DNA of 64,000 nt, from NCBI RefSeq assembly GCF_024137025.1, contig NZ_JAMYJR010000054.1, positions 1 to 64,000 of the forward strand, in the 5' to 3' direction. The notes under the pieces are model-generated. The model saw nothing but the letters and a program-made list of their open reading frames with translations. It was not told the DNA's origin and did not search any database. Positions 55,078 through 63,991 of the stretch are shown here, one piece after another (within the stretch, counting starts at the first letter, position 1; each line of letters starts with the position of its first letter). A program made the translations under genes and the position numbers. Source of the stretch: Paractinoplanes aksuensis (GTDB taxonomy: Bacteria > Actinomycetota > Actinomycetes > Mycobacteriales > Micromonosporaceae).

Positions 55078-55878
55078 CTAGCCCCGCACTCGGGCGCGCT
55101 GGGCGGGGGCCTGGGCCAGCAGGCGCAGGGCGTACGGGGCGTCGTGGCGCAGGTAGCGGCCGGCCAGGCGGCGTGGTTCGGTGCCGAGGCGGTGGGCCCA
55201 CTCGAGGCCGGTGCGTTGCATCCAGCGCGGCGCCCGTTCGATGTCACCGGCCACGAAGTTGACCGCGGCGCCGCAGCCCAGGAACCAGGACTGGGGCAGG
55301 CCGGCCCGCAGGCGGGTGATCATGCGTTCCTGCTTCGGATAGCCCAGCCCCACGAACACCAGATCGGGGCCGGCGTCGATCACCTTCGCGCAGAGGTCGT
55401 CGTGGACGAGCGGGTCCTCGTCGAACCCGAACGGCGGGCAGGCGGTGCCGGCCAGTCGCAGGCCGGGGCAGGTCTCCAGCAGCCTGGCGGCGGCCCGGGC
55501 GGCGCCGTCCGGAGTGGAGTCGTCGGTGGCCGGGGTGCCGCCCAGCACGAAGATCGAGCGGCCGTCCAGGCCCAGGCCGGCCGACAGCGAGTGGATCAGG
55601 CTGCTGCCCGCCACCCGTTCCGGCAGGGGTGATCCGCTCAGCCTGCTGGCCCAGACCAGCGGCATGCCGTCGGCCACGATCAGGTCGGCGTCGGCCAGGT
55701 GGCGGCGGCACTCGTCGTCGCGCTGGGCCCGGCGCAGGATGTCGATGTTCGGGGTGAGGATGCGCCCGCCCCGGCCGTGGGCGAGCGCGTCCCGGACCAC
55801 GGCCACCACCTCGGCTTCAGTGATCCGGTCGATGCCGGTTCCGTCGAGCTGAACTCGGTCGAATGCCTCGACTGGCAC
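55078..55878 (-). CDS. WecG/TagA/CpsF-type glycosyltransferase
   Basis: This 266-aa GT26 enzyme has ILTPNIDILRRA, the VADGMPLVWASRL region and VFVGLGYPKQERM, the family hallmark. GT26 proteins add a sugar, often N-acetylmannosaminuronate or ManNAc, to a lipid-linked acceptor. GGAGGCG precedes GTG 55878. It is divergent from the second sulfotransferase with only 60 bp between them. Confidence 0.92.
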   Translation of the reverse strand: MPVEAFDRVQLDGTGIDRITEAEVVAVVRDALAHGRGGRILTPNIDILRRAQRDDECRRHLADADLIVADGMPLVWASRLSGSPLPERVAGSSLIHSLSAGLGLDGRSIFVLGGTPATDDSTPDGAARAAARLLETCPGLRLAGTACPPFGFDEDPLVHDDLCAKVIDAGPDLVFVGLGYPKQERMITRLRAGLPQSWFLGCGAAVNFVAGDIERAPRWMQRTGLEWAHRLGTEPRRLAGRYLRHDAPYALRLLAQAPAQRARVRG

Positions 55879-55901
55879 GGCGACGCCTCCTTGGTTGTTG
55901 A

Positions 55902-55923
55902 CTCGTTATAGGAGCGAAACGAG
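55902..55923. promoter_or_regulatory. inverted repeat between WecG-like and sulfotransferase genes
   Basis: CTCGTT (55902-55907) and AACGAG (55918-55923) flank 10 bp in the 60-bp divergent gap, where both promoters must overlap. Confidence 0.4.
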
Positions 55924-55938
55924 CGAAGGTGGGCCAAA

Positions 55939-56871
55939 GTGGCACGAGTGCTATTTCTGGGTGGATTAGGACGAAGCGGCACAACGCTCGTCGAACGCCT
56001 GCTAGGCGAACTGCCCGGGGTGTGCGCACTCGGCGAGATCGTCCATCTGTGGCAGCGCGACATCCGCGACGACGAGCGCTGCGGCTGCGGCTCCCGCTTC
56101 TCGGCCTGCACGTTCTGGCACCGGGTGGGGCAGTACGCGTTCGGCGGCTGGCAGAACGTCGACGTCGACCGGGTGCACGCGCTGCGCGACGCCGTCGAGC
56201 GGACCCGGCACATCCCCCGCCTGGCCACCGCGGTCGAGGCGCCCGACGAGGTGCACGAATACGCGCATTTCTACGCACGGGTCTACGCGGCCGCGGCCGA
56301 GATCGCCGGGGCCCGGGTGGTGGTCGACTCGTCCAAGCACTCGGCGCTGGCCCACGTGCTGCGCTGGGCCCCCGACATCGACCTGCGCGTGGTGCACGTG
56401 GTGCGGGACGCGCGCGGGGTGGCGTACTCGTGGACCAAAACGGTGGCCCGGCCCGAGACCGACGGCGCCGAGGAGATGACCCGTTACTCCCCCGGGCGCT
56501 CGGCACTGTTGTGGAACGCTCACAACGCCGCTTTCGGACTGCTCGCCAAGCGCGGCGTGGCCGTGCACCGGCTGCGCTACGAGGAGTTCCTGGCCCACCC
56601 GCGCGCGGCCCTGTTGTCGGTCGGCGACTTCGCCGGGCTGCGGCTGATGCCCGAAGACCTGAACTTCCTGGGCGACGGCTACGCCGACCTCAAGGTCGGG
56701 CACAGCGCGGCCGGCAACCCCATGCGCTTCACCGTCGGCCGGCTGCCGTTGCGCCGCGACGACGCCTGGAAGCGTTCCCTGCCCCGCAACCAGCGGCGCC
56801 TTGTCGGCACGGTCTGCGCTCCCATGCTGCGGGCCTACGGATACCCGCTCTCAGTAGAGGAGTCACGATGA
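55939..56871 (+). CDS. PAPS-dependent sulfotransferase 2
   Basis: This 310-aa sulfotransferase has the 5'-PSB loop LGGLGRSGTTLVERLL (about residues 8-23) and the 3'-PB motif VHVVRDARGVAYSW (about 153-166). A Cys-rich insert DERCGCGSRFSACTFW (about 45-60) may bind metal or form disulfides. It differs from sulfotransferase 1 and probably sulfates another position. It is coupled to the GT2 gene (ATGA). Confidence 0.9.
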   Translation: MARVLFLGGLGRSGTTLVERLLGELPGVCALGEIVHLWQRDIRDDERCGCGSRFSACTFWHRVGQYAFGGWQNVDVDRVHALRDAVERTRHIPRLATAVEAPDEVHEYAHFYARVYAAAAEIAGARVVVDSSKHSALAHVLRWAPDIDLRVVHVVRDARGVAYSWTKTVARPETDGAEEMTRYSPGRSALLWNAHNAAFGLLAKRGVAVHRLRYEEFLAHPRAALLSVGDFAGLRLMPEDLNFLGDGYADLKVGHSAAGNPMRFTVGRLPLRRDDAWKRSLPRNQRRLVGTVCAPMLRAYGYPLSVEESR

Positions 56872-57782
56872 ACTGGCCGTCCGTCGGCGTCGTCATCCCC
56901 ACCCGCAACCGGCCCGAACTGGTCCGCAAGGCGATCGCCGCGGTCCGCGACCAGCGTTACCCGGGCGAGGTCAGGGTGCTGGTGGTCTATGACCAGACCG
57001 AGCCCGACTACCTGCTCGCCTCGACCGAGGGCGTGCCGGTGCTGGTGCTCACGAACTGGCGCACCTCGGGTCTGGCCGGCGCCCGCAACACCGGCATCCT
57101 GGCCCTGGACACCGAGTTCGTGGCGTTCTGCGACGACGACGACCAGTGGCAGCCGGACAAGCTCCGCCGCCAGGTGGCCGCGCTCATGGCCGAGCCGGAT
57201 GCCGAGTTCGCGACGTGTGCGATCGAGGTCGAGTACGAGGGCAAGTGCACCCCCCGGCTGGCCGGGCGCCCGCGCGTGACCGTCGACGAGCTGGCCGCGT
57301 CGCGAATGTCCATGTTGCACTCGTCGTCGTTCCTGATCCGCCGTGCGGCGCTCGACAACGACGCCATCGGCCTGGTCGCCGAGGACGCCCCGGGCAGCCA
57401 GAACGAGGACTGGGACCTGCTGCTGCGGGCCGCCCGCCGGACGCCGATCGTGCACCTGGACGAGCCGCTCGTGCGGGTGCTGTGGGGCCGCACCTCGCAC
57501 TACGCGTACGAGTACGCCACCAAGATCAGCTCACTGCGCTGGATGATGCAACGGCACCCCGAGATCAGCGGCTGCAAGCCGGGCGCGGCCCGCGTCTACG
57601 GCCAGTTGGCGTGCTGGTCGGCCGCCACCGGCAACCGCAGTCAGGCGTGGCAGTTCAGCAAGGAGGCCGTACGCGCGAATTGGAAGGAACCCCGTACGGC
57701 GATCGCCTTGGCCGCGATGACCGGAGCGGTAAAAGTTGAGAACGTTCTCTCGGCCCTTCATAAGCGGGGGCGAGGTATCTAA
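56868..57782 (+). CDS. GT2 family glycosyltransferase
   Basis: This 304-aa GT-A glycosyltransferase begins VGVVIPTRNRPELVRKAI and has AFCDDDDQWQPDKL as the DxD metal motif and NEDWDLLLRAARR as the acceptor-side acidic site. It lacks the QxxRW of processive enzymes, so it adds single sugars. A C-terminal helical tail follows. It closes the EPS locus. Confidence 0.92.
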   Translation: MNWPSVGVVIPTRNRPELVRKAIAAVRDQRYPGEVRVLVVYDQTEPDYLLASTEGVPVLVLTNWRTSGLAGARNTGILALDTEFVAFCDDDDQWQPDKLRRQVAALMAEPDAEFATCAIEVEYEGKCTPRLAGRPRVTVDELAASRMSMLHSSSFLIRRAALDNDAIGLVAEDAPGSQNEDWDLLLRAARRTPIVHLDEPLVRVLWGRTSHYAYEYATKISSLRWMMQRHPEISGCKPGAARVYGQLACWSAATGNRSQAWQFSKEAVRANWKEPRTAIALAAMTGAVKVENVLSALHKRGRGI

Positions 57783-57909
57783 CTCCCATCCGACCACCCC
57801 GCCCGCCGCCCAAAAAAGGACTAAAGTCTCCGCCCTTTCCGTCACGCCCACTCACAAGGTAGTGTTCGGGCGTGTTCGAATTAGTGCGGTTCCCGGCGGC
57901 GGTCCGCTG
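57783..57909 (+). promoter_or_regulatory. galT-deoR leader with TGTTCG repeats and short uORF
   Basis: TGTTCG occurs twice, 11 bp apart, within 57862-57880, in the place expected for a DeoR-type operator. A 12-codon frame (57872-57910, GTG start) reads MFELVRFPAAVR, contains a TTA codon, and its TGA overlaps the regulator's ATG. Confidence 0.4.
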
Positions 57910-58686
57910 ATGCTCGCGCAGCAGCGGCAGGCCGCGATTCTCGACCGTGTCCGGGCCGCCGGCGGCGTCCGGGTCAGCGAGCTCGCCTCGGAATACGGCG
58001 TCTCCGACATGACCATCCGCCGCGACCTCGAGTCCCTGGCCGACCGGGGCTTGCTGGCGAAGGTACACGGCGGGGCCACCACCGTGAGCCCGGGCTCGGC
58101 CCACGAGCCCGGCTTCGCGGCCAAGAGTGTGCGCCAACGCGGCGAGAAGGCGGCCATGGCCATGCGCGCGGCCGCGCTCGTCTCCCCCGGCGACGCCATC
58201 GCGCTCTCGGCCGGCACGACCACCGCCGGGCTGGCCCAGCGCCTGGTCGACGTGCCCTCGCTGACCGTGGTGACCAACTCGATCCCGGTCGCCGACATCT
58301 TCTACCGGGCCGGCCGCCCCGACCAGACCGTGGTGCTGACCGGCGGCACCCGCACGCCCTCCGACGCCCTCGTCGGCCCGGTCGCCGTGGCCGCGATCGG
58401 CACGCTGCACCTCGACATGCTCTTCCTCGGTGTGCACGGCATGAGCGAGCGCGCCGGCTACACGACCCCCAACCTGATGGAGGCCGACGTCAACCGGGCC
58501 CTCGTCGAGGCGGCCGAGCGCCTCGTCGTGCTGGCCGACCACACCAAGTGGGGCACGGTCGGCATCTCCTCGATCGTCCCGCTCGACCGTGCGGACGTCC
58601 TGATCACCGACGACGGGCTGGACGAGCCGGCCCGCGCCCTCCTGTCCGAGACGGTCCGAGACCTTGTTGTGGTGACTGCGCAATGA
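57910..58686 (+). CDS. DeoR/GlpR-family transcriptional repressor
   Basis: This 258-aa regulator has an N-terminal HTH (QQRQAAILDRVRAAGGVRVSELASEYGVSDMTIRRDL) and a C-terminal sugar-phosphate-binding domain (GDAIALSAGTTT, VVTNSIPVA, LTGGTRT, DHTKWG). ATGA overlap with galT says it controls galactose use, probably with a phosphorylated galactose derivative as inducer. Confidence 0.93.
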   Translation: MLAQQRQAAILDRVRAAGGVRVSELASEYGVSDMTIRRDLESLADRGLLAKVHGGATTVSPGSAHEPGFAAKSVRQRGEKAAMAMRAAALVSPGDAIALSAGTTTAGLAQRLVDVPSLTVVTNSIPVADIFYRAGRPDQTVVLTGGTRTPSDALVGPVAVAAIGTLHLDMLFLGVHGMSERAGYTTPNLMEADVNRALVEAAERLVVLADHTKWGTVGISSIVPLDRADVLITDDGLDEPARALLSETVRDLVVVTAQ

Positions 58687-59771
58687 CCTTCAAGAGCCGC
58701 GAGGCGATCCGCCTGTCCGACGGGCGCGAGCTGATCTATTTCAACGAGGAGGCGAACGACTGGTCGTCCTATCCGGACACCCGGCAGCTGCCCCCTCCGC
58801 CGCCCACCTCGCAGCTTCGCTACGACCCGCTGATCGACGAGTGGGTGGCCGTGGCCGCGCACCGCCAGACCCGGACGTTCATGCCGCCGGCCGACTCGTG
58901 CCCGCTCTGCCCGAGCAAGCCCGCGTTCGCCAGTGAGATCCCCGCGCCCGACTACGACGTGGTCACCTTCGAGAACCAGTTCCCCTCGTTCAGCGACCGG
59001 GTCCTGCCCGGCGAGATCACCGAGGTCACCGGTCTGGTCCCGGTGCGGCCGGGCGTCGGCCGGTGCGAGGTCGTCTGTTTCACCAGCGACCACACCAGCG
59101 CCTTCGTCGAGTTGCCACCCTCCCGCGTACGCACCGTCGTCGACGCGTTGGCCGACCGCACGGGCGAGATGTCGCGGATGCCCGGCGTCGAGCAGGTGTT
59201 CCCGTTCGAGAACCGTGGTGTCGAGATCGGCGTGACCCTGCAGCACCCGCACGGGCAGATCTACGCGTTCCCGACCGTGCCGCCCCGCACCAAGCTGATG
59301 CTGGCCGCGGCGGCCAAGCACAAGGCGCGCACGGGCGGGGATCTCTACACCGACGTGCTGGCGGCCGAGCGGGCCGACGGCGCCCGGGTGATCGGGTCCA
59401 ACGAGCACTGGACGGCGTACGTGCCGGCCGCCGCGCGCTGGCCCTTCGAGGTGCACCTGGCCCCGCACCGCAAGCTGCCCGACCTGCCGGCACTGTCCGA
59501 TCAGGAGCGGGACGCGTTCGGGCCGCTCTACCTCGACATCCTGCGCCGCTTCGACGGCCTGTTCGGCCGGCCGATGCCGTACATCTCGGCCTGGCACCAG
59601 GCGGTGGTGGGTGAAGGCCGCGAGCTGGGCCACCTGCACCTGCAGCTGTTCAGCATCCGGCGCGCGGCCGACAAGCTGAAGTACCTGGCCGGCTCCGAGT
59701 CCGCGATGGGCTTCTTCGTCAACGACATCGTTCCTGAGAAAGCCGCCCAGCTGCTACGCGACGCCGCCTGA
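58683..59771 (+). CDS. galT: galactose-1-phosphate uridylyltransferase
   Basis: This 362-aa enzyme exchanges UMP between UDP-glucose and galactose-1-phosphate. It has zinc-binding CPLC, the active-site LQHPHGQIYAF with nucleophile His190, and the late HLHLQLF site. It could supply UDP-galactose to the adjoining polysaccharide genes. No galK or galE is seen in the window. Confidence 0.95.
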   Translation: MTFKSREAIRLSDGRELIYFNEEANDWSSYPDTRQLPPPPPTSQLRYDPLIDEWVAVAAHRQTRTFMPPADSCPLCPSKPAFASEIPAPDYDVVTFENQFPSFSDRVLPGEITEVTGLVPVRPGVGRCEVVCFTSDHTSAFVELPPSRVRTVVDALADRTGEMSRMPGVEQVFPFENRGVEIGVTLQHPHGQIYAFPTVPPRTKLMLAAAAKHKARTGGDLYTDVLAAERADGARVIGSNEHWTAYVPAAARWPFEVHLAPHRKLPDLPALSDQERDAFGPLYLDILRRFDGLFGRPMPYISAWHQAVVGEGRELGHLHLQLFSIRRAADKLKYLAGSESAMGFFVNDIVPEKAAQLLRDAA

Positions 59772-59779
59772 CGTTGGGG

Positions 59780-59806
59780 GCGGGGGGCCCCGAGAGAGCC
59801 CCCCGC
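59780..59806 (+). terminator. GC hairpin after galT
   Basis: Nine-base arms GCGGGGGGC (59780-59788) and GCCCCCCGC (59798-59806) with a 9-nt loop lie 9 nt after the galT stop. There is no T-run. The region 59807-59940 holds no visible gene. Confidence 0.65.
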
Positions 59807-59941
59807 GGGAAGGGACGGCAGGCGCTGAGAGAACCGGTCGGCGCCCGGGACAAGGCAGCCGGACCGGTGGGCGACCCCTCGACGCCGCATCCGTTCTGCC
59901 AAGAAGAACGACGCGCGAATCCGCTGGTTACGGAAACAGCA

Positions 59942-59973
59942 AAAGGCCGCCGATCCTCCGATCGGCGGCCTTT
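59942..59973 (-). terminator. intrinsic terminator of icd
   Basis: Perfect 13-bp arms (59942-59954 and 59961-59973) with a 6-nt loop end in TTTT on the minus strand, 10 nt after the icd stop. AAA/TTT at both ends makes it potentially bidirectional. Confidence 0.9.
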
Positions 59974-59982
59974 ACCTGAGAA

Positions 59983-61200
59983 TCAGGCGGCGAGCTTGCG
60001 GGCCAGGTTCTCGTCGAGCGCGTTCATGAACTCGTCGGTCGACAGCCACGGGGCGTCGCGCGAGATCAGCAGCGCGAGGTCCTTGGTCATCTGGCCGCCC
60101 TCGACGGTCTCGACACAGACCTTCTCGAGCGTCTCGGCGAACTCGGTCACCGCGGGGGTGCCGTCGAGCACGCCGCGGTGCTTGAGGCCACCGGTCCAGG
60201 CGAAGATCGACGCGATCGGGTTGGTCGACGTCTTCTCGCCCTTCTGCCACTGGCGGTAGTGCCGGGTGACCGTGCCGTGCGCGGCCTCGGCCTCGACGGT
60301 CTTGCCGTCGGGCGTCATCAGCACCGAGGTCATCAGGCCGAGCGAGCCGAAGCCCTGGGCCACGGTGTCGGACTGCACGTCACCGTCGTAGTTCTTGCAG
60401 GCCCAGACGTAGCCGCCCTCCCACTTCATGGCCGCGGCGACCATGTCGTCGATCAGGCGGTGCTCGTAGGTGAGGCCGGCCGACTTGAACTGGTCGGCGA
60501 ACTCCGACTCGAAGACCTCGGCGAACAGGTCCTTGAACCGGCCGTCGTACGCCTTGAGGATCGTGTTCTTGGTCGACAGGTAGACCGGGTAGTTACGGGC
60601 CAGGCCGTACCGGAACGACGCCCGCGCGAAGTCGCGGATCGACTCGTCGTAGTTGTACATCGCCATCGCGACGCCGCCACCCGGGTAGTCGGCGACGTGG
60701 AACTCCATCGGCGCCGAGCCGTCCTCGGGGGTGAACGTGACGGTCAGCTTGCCCGCGCTCGGGACCACGAAGTCGGTCGCCTTGTACTGGTCGCCGTGGG
60801 CGTGGCGGCCGATGATGATCGGCTTGGTCCAGCCCGGCACCAGGCGCGGCACGTTCTGCATGATGATGGGCTCGCGGAAGACGACGCCACCGAGGATGTT
60901 GCGGATGGTGCCGTTGGGCGACCGCCACATCTTCTTGAGGCCGAACTCCTCGACGCGGGCCTCGTCCGGGGTGATCGTGGCGCACTTGACGCCGACGCCG
61001 TGCTGCTTGATGGCGTTGGCCGCGTCGATCGTCACCTGGTCGTCGGTCTCGTCGCGGTACTGGATCGACAGGTCGTAGTACTCGAGCGGGACGTCCAGGT
61101 AGGGCAGGATCAGCTGCTCCCGGATCTGCTTCCAGATGATCCGGGTCATCTCGTCGCCGTCGAGCTCCACGACCGGGTTTGTGACCTTGATTTTCGCCAT
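59983..61200 (-). CDS. icd: NADP-dependent isocitrate dehydrogenase
   Basis: This 405-aa enzyme oxidises isocitrate to 2-oxoglutarate in the TCA cycle. It has the homodimeric, eukaryote-like form: VELDGDEMTRIIWKQIRE, KCATITPDEARVEEF, MWRSPNGTIRNILGG and the metal-binding YDGDVQSD region, then AAHGTVTRHYR for NADP. GAGAGGAGC precedes ATG 61200. Single gene with an operator-like repeat upstream. Confidence 0.97.
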   Translation of the reverse strand: MAKIKVTNPVVELDGDEMTRIIWKQIREQLILPYLDVPLEYYDLSIQYRDETDDQVTIDAANAIKQHGVGVKCATITPDEARVEEFGLKKMWRSPNGTIRNILGGVVFREPIIMQNVPRLVPGWTKPIIIGRHAHGDQYKATDFVVPSAGKLTVTFTPEDGSAPMEFHVADYPGGGVAMAMYNYDESIRDFARASFRYGLARNYPVYLSTKNTILKAYDGRFKDLFAEVFESEFADQFKSAGLTYEHRLIDDMVAAAMKWEGGYVWACKNYDGDVQSDTVAQGFGSLGLMTSVLMTPDGKTVEAEAAHGTVTRHYRQWQKGEKTSTNPIASIFAWTGGLKHRGVLDGTPAVTEFAETLEKVCVETVEGGQMTKDLALLISRDAPWLSTDEFMNALDENLARKLAA

Positions 61201-61234
61201 GCGGCCGGCGCTCCTCTCCCGAAAACCATGCTTA

Positions 61235-61252
61235 GCAGTACGAGCGTACTGC
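61235..61252. promoter_or_regulatory. perfect inverted repeat upstream of icd
   Basis: GCAGTACG-AG-CGTACTGC is a perfect 8-bp inverted repeat with a 2-bp spacer, centred 43 bp upstream of the icd ATG, within the probable promoter. Confidence 0.6.
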
Positions 61253-61416
61253 AGGACTGTTCGTGTTCGCCGGGCGACCCCGGGCCGTGCCGCACTCAGT
61301 CTGGCCGTTCGCGGGTGGCGTGTGACCGGAACCGGCGGTCCCGCCGACCGCTCGGCCCCTGTTTAGGCTCGAGGCCCGGTGGCAAAATGTGAGACGGCGG
61401 GTGCGACGAAAGGACT

Positions 61417-63168
61417 GTGAGCGGCTCGATGGGTGATCTGCTCAACTCTGCCCTGATCAGCCTGACCCGGCTCAACGCACTGGGGCGTACGGGCCTGGAC
61501 GCCATCGCCGACCCGGCTTTCGACCGGTTCGCCGCAATGGTCCGGCTCGTGATGCGGGTGCCGGTGGCCCTGGTGACGCTGGTCGGGCCCGACCGGCAGT
61601 ATTTCCCGGGCGCCTGCGGTCTGGGCGAACCCTGGCTGGGCCGGCGGCAGACCCCGTTGTCGCACTCCTTCTGCCAGCACGTCGTGGCCACGGCCGAACC
61701 CCTGATCGTCACCGATGCCCGGCTCGACCCCCGGGTCCGCGACAACCTGGCCATCGAAGACCTCGGCGTGGTCGGTTACGCCGGGATCCCGCTGACCGAC
61801 GCCAACGGCGAGGTGCTGGGCTCACTCTGCGCCATCGACACCGAGCCCCGGGCCTGGACCCAGGCCGAGCTGAGCCTGCTCGCCGACCTGGCCGCGAGCT
61901 GCTCGGACAGCCTGCGGCTGCGGATCGCCACGCATCGCAGCGACCTGGCCTTCGACCGCAGCCAACTGCTGCTGCGGGCCAGCACAGCGCTGGGCGCGAC
62001 ACTCACCCCGGACGAGGTCGTCGAGACGGTACGCGACCTGGTCAGCGGCACCCTGGACCCGGCCTACGTCGGCTTCTCGGTGCTCGACGACACCGGGCAC
62101 CTCCTGCTCGCCTCGGGCCGGTTGCTCCCGGCGACGACGGCCGAGCGGTGGCGGCACTACGGCCGGCTCCGCACCACGCCGTCGGCCCTGGCCGCGACCA
62201 CGGCCAAACCGGTCCTGCTGGCCGATCGCGCAGCGGTGGGGGCGGTGACGCCGGACGCTGCGGAGACCTTCGACGAGATGGGCTGGCAGTCCGCGGCCAG
62301 CGTGCCGCTGCTCGGGCCGGCCGGGCCGATCGGCGCACTCACCTTCACCTGGAAGGTGCCGCACACGGTCGACGACGGCGAGCAGGCCGTCCTGGTGGCG
62401 CTGGCCGGCTACGTAGCGCAGACCCTGGCCCGGCTGCGGCTGCTCGAAGACCGGCGCACCGCCGCCGCCACCATGCAGAAGGCCCTGCTCACGCCGCTGC
62501 CGCGGCACCATCACATCCGGATGGCCGCGCGCTACCAGCCCGCCCACCACGAGGACCACGTCGGCGGCGACTGGTACGACGCGGTCAGCCTGGACGGCGG
62601 CCGGCTCGCGCTCGTGATCGGCGACGTGGCCGGGCACAGCATCGACGCCGCGGCCAAGATGAGCGAATACCGCAGCATGCTGCGCACCCTGCTGATCGAC
62701 CGGCACGAGCCGCCCTCGGCCCTGCTGCGCCGGCTCGAACACACGGGCCACGCGCTGGGCCTGGACGGCATCGCGACGGTGGTGCTGGCCTACCTCGACC
62801 CGGGCCCGACCGGCGAACACATCCTGACCTGGTCCAACGCCGGGCACCCACCGCCGTCGCTGCTCGTCGGCAATGAGGTTTCGATGCTCGAGGGCCGCGA
62901 TCCGCTGCTGGGGGCCGGACGCCGCATCTCCCGACGCAACCACACGGTCCGCCTGCCCGCCGGGGCCACGCTCGTGCTGCACACAGACGGGCTGGTCGAG
63001 ACCCGTACGGCCACCATCGACGACGGGTACCGCCGGCTGCACGCGGCCCTGGTCGCCCACGGCGGTGACGCGCCCGACAAGCTGGCCGACGCGCTGCTGG
63101 CCGACAGCATCACGGCCACGGCCCGCGAGGACGACGTCGCGCTGCTGGTGGTGTCCGTCCCGGACTGA
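61417..63168 (+). CDS. GAF-GAF-SpoIIE (PP2C) phosphatase
   Basis: This 583-aa signalling protein has two GAF domains (about residues 25-170 and 185-340) and a PP2C-type SpoIIE phosphatase (about 360-583) with GGDWYDAVSLDGGRLALVIGDVAGH, WSNAGHPPP, HTDGLVE and REDDVALLVV. It probably dephosphorylates an anti-anti-sigma factor in response to a small-molecule or redox signal. No RsbW-type partner gene is nearby. GTG 61417 has AAAGG upstream. Confidence 0.92.
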   Translation: MSGSMGDLLNSALISLTRLNALGRTGLDAIADPAFDRFAAMVRLVMRVPVALVTLVGPDRQYFPGACGLGEPWLGRRQTPLSHSFCQHVVATAEPLIVTDARLDPRVRDNLAIEDLGVVGYAGIPLTDANGEVLGSLCAIDTEPRAWTQAELSLLADLAASCSDSLRLRIATHRSDLAFDRSQLLLRASTALGATLTPDEVVETVRDLVSGTLDPAYVGFSVLDDTGHLLLASGRLLPATTAERWRHYGRLRTTPSALAATTAKPVLLADRAAVGAVTPDAAETFDEMGWQSAASVPLLGPAGPIGALTFTWKVPHTVDDGEQAVLVALAGYVAQTLARLRLLEDRRTAAATMQKALLTPLPRHHHIRMAARYQPAHHEDHVGGDWYDAVSLDGGRLALVIGDVAGHSIDAAAKMSEYRSMLRTLLIDRHEPPSALLRRLEHTGHALGLDGIATVVLAYLDPGPTGEHILTWSNAGHPPPSLLVGNEVSMLEGRDPLLGAGRRISRRNHTVRLPAGATLVLHTDGLVETRTATIDDGYRRLHAALVAHGGDAPDKLADALLADSITATAREDDVALLVVSVPD

Positions 63169-63181
63169 TCGAGCGGCCACA

Positions 63182-63991
63182 ATGGGCCCCATGCCAGTGA
63201 CACATCAGGTCGGGCCGCTCACCGTCGTCGCCGTCGAGGACGCGGCCGGGCCCTTCTTCGCGCCCCGGGCCGAGGCGTTCCCGACGGCCACGACCGAGCA
63301 GTGGGCTGCGGCCGACGCTTTCGATCCCGCCGCCCGGACGGCCGACGGTGAGTGGCTGCTGAGGTTCCGGAGCTATGCCGTACGGGTCGGAACCGGCCCG
63401 GTCGTCCTGGTGGACGCGGGCATCGGGCCGGCCGGGTCGCTCGCCGCGGACTGGGCGCCGGTGCCGGGGCGGCTGCCCGACGCGCTGGCCGAGGCCGGGA
63501 TCGCGCCCGGCGACGTGGCCGCCATCGTGCTGACCCACCTGCACAACGACCACATGGGGTGGGCCGTGCCGCGGGACTCACCGTTCACGTCAGCGCGCGT
63601 GGTGGTGCAGCGGGCCGACGTCGACGCGTATGCGGCCCGGCGGGATCAGGCCGGGCAGTACGACCTGCTGATCGAGCCGCTGCGCGCGGCCGGGCGGCTC
63701 GAGGTGCTCGACGGTGATCGGGTGCTGGCGCCGGGCGTGCGCGTGGTGCCGACTCCGGGCCACACCCCGGGTCACCAGTCGGTCTGGGTCGAGTCGGGCG
63801 ACGACAGCCTGCTCGTGACCGGTGATCTGCTCGTGCACGCGATCCAGCTGCTGCACCCTGAACTGCCCTACGACAGCGATATGGATCCCGCGGCCGCCCA
63901 GCTGAGCCGGCGATCGCTCTTGCAAGAGGCGAGGTCCAGAGGGGCGATCACCGCGGTGTCACACCTGGGGATGCCGTTCGTGCGGCGCTGA
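63182..63991 (+). CDS. metallo-beta-lactamase-fold hydrolase
   Basis: This 269-aa MBL-fold protein has the metal motif THLHNDHMGW (His119, His121, Asp123, His124), followed by TPGHTPGHQSVW and GDLLVHAIQ supplying the other ligands. It resembles lactonase-type (AttM-like) or general MBL hydrolases. Substrate is unknown. ATG 63182 or 63191 may be used. It lies 13 nt after the SpoIIE phosphatase gene and could be cotranscribed. Confidence 0.87.
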   Translation: MGPMPVTHQVGPLTVVAVEDAAGPFFAPRAEAFPTATTEQWAAADAFDPAARTADGEWLLRFRSYAVRVGTGPVVLVDAGIGPAGSLAADWAPVPGRLPDALAEAGIAPGDVAAIVLTHLHNDHMGWAVPRDSPFTSARVVVQRADVDAYAARRDQAGQYDLLIEPLRAAGRLEVLDGDRVLAPGVRVVPTPGHTPGHQSVWVESGDDSLLVTGDLLVHAIQLLHPELPYDSDMDPAAAQLSRRSLLQEARSRGAITAVSHLGMPFVRR

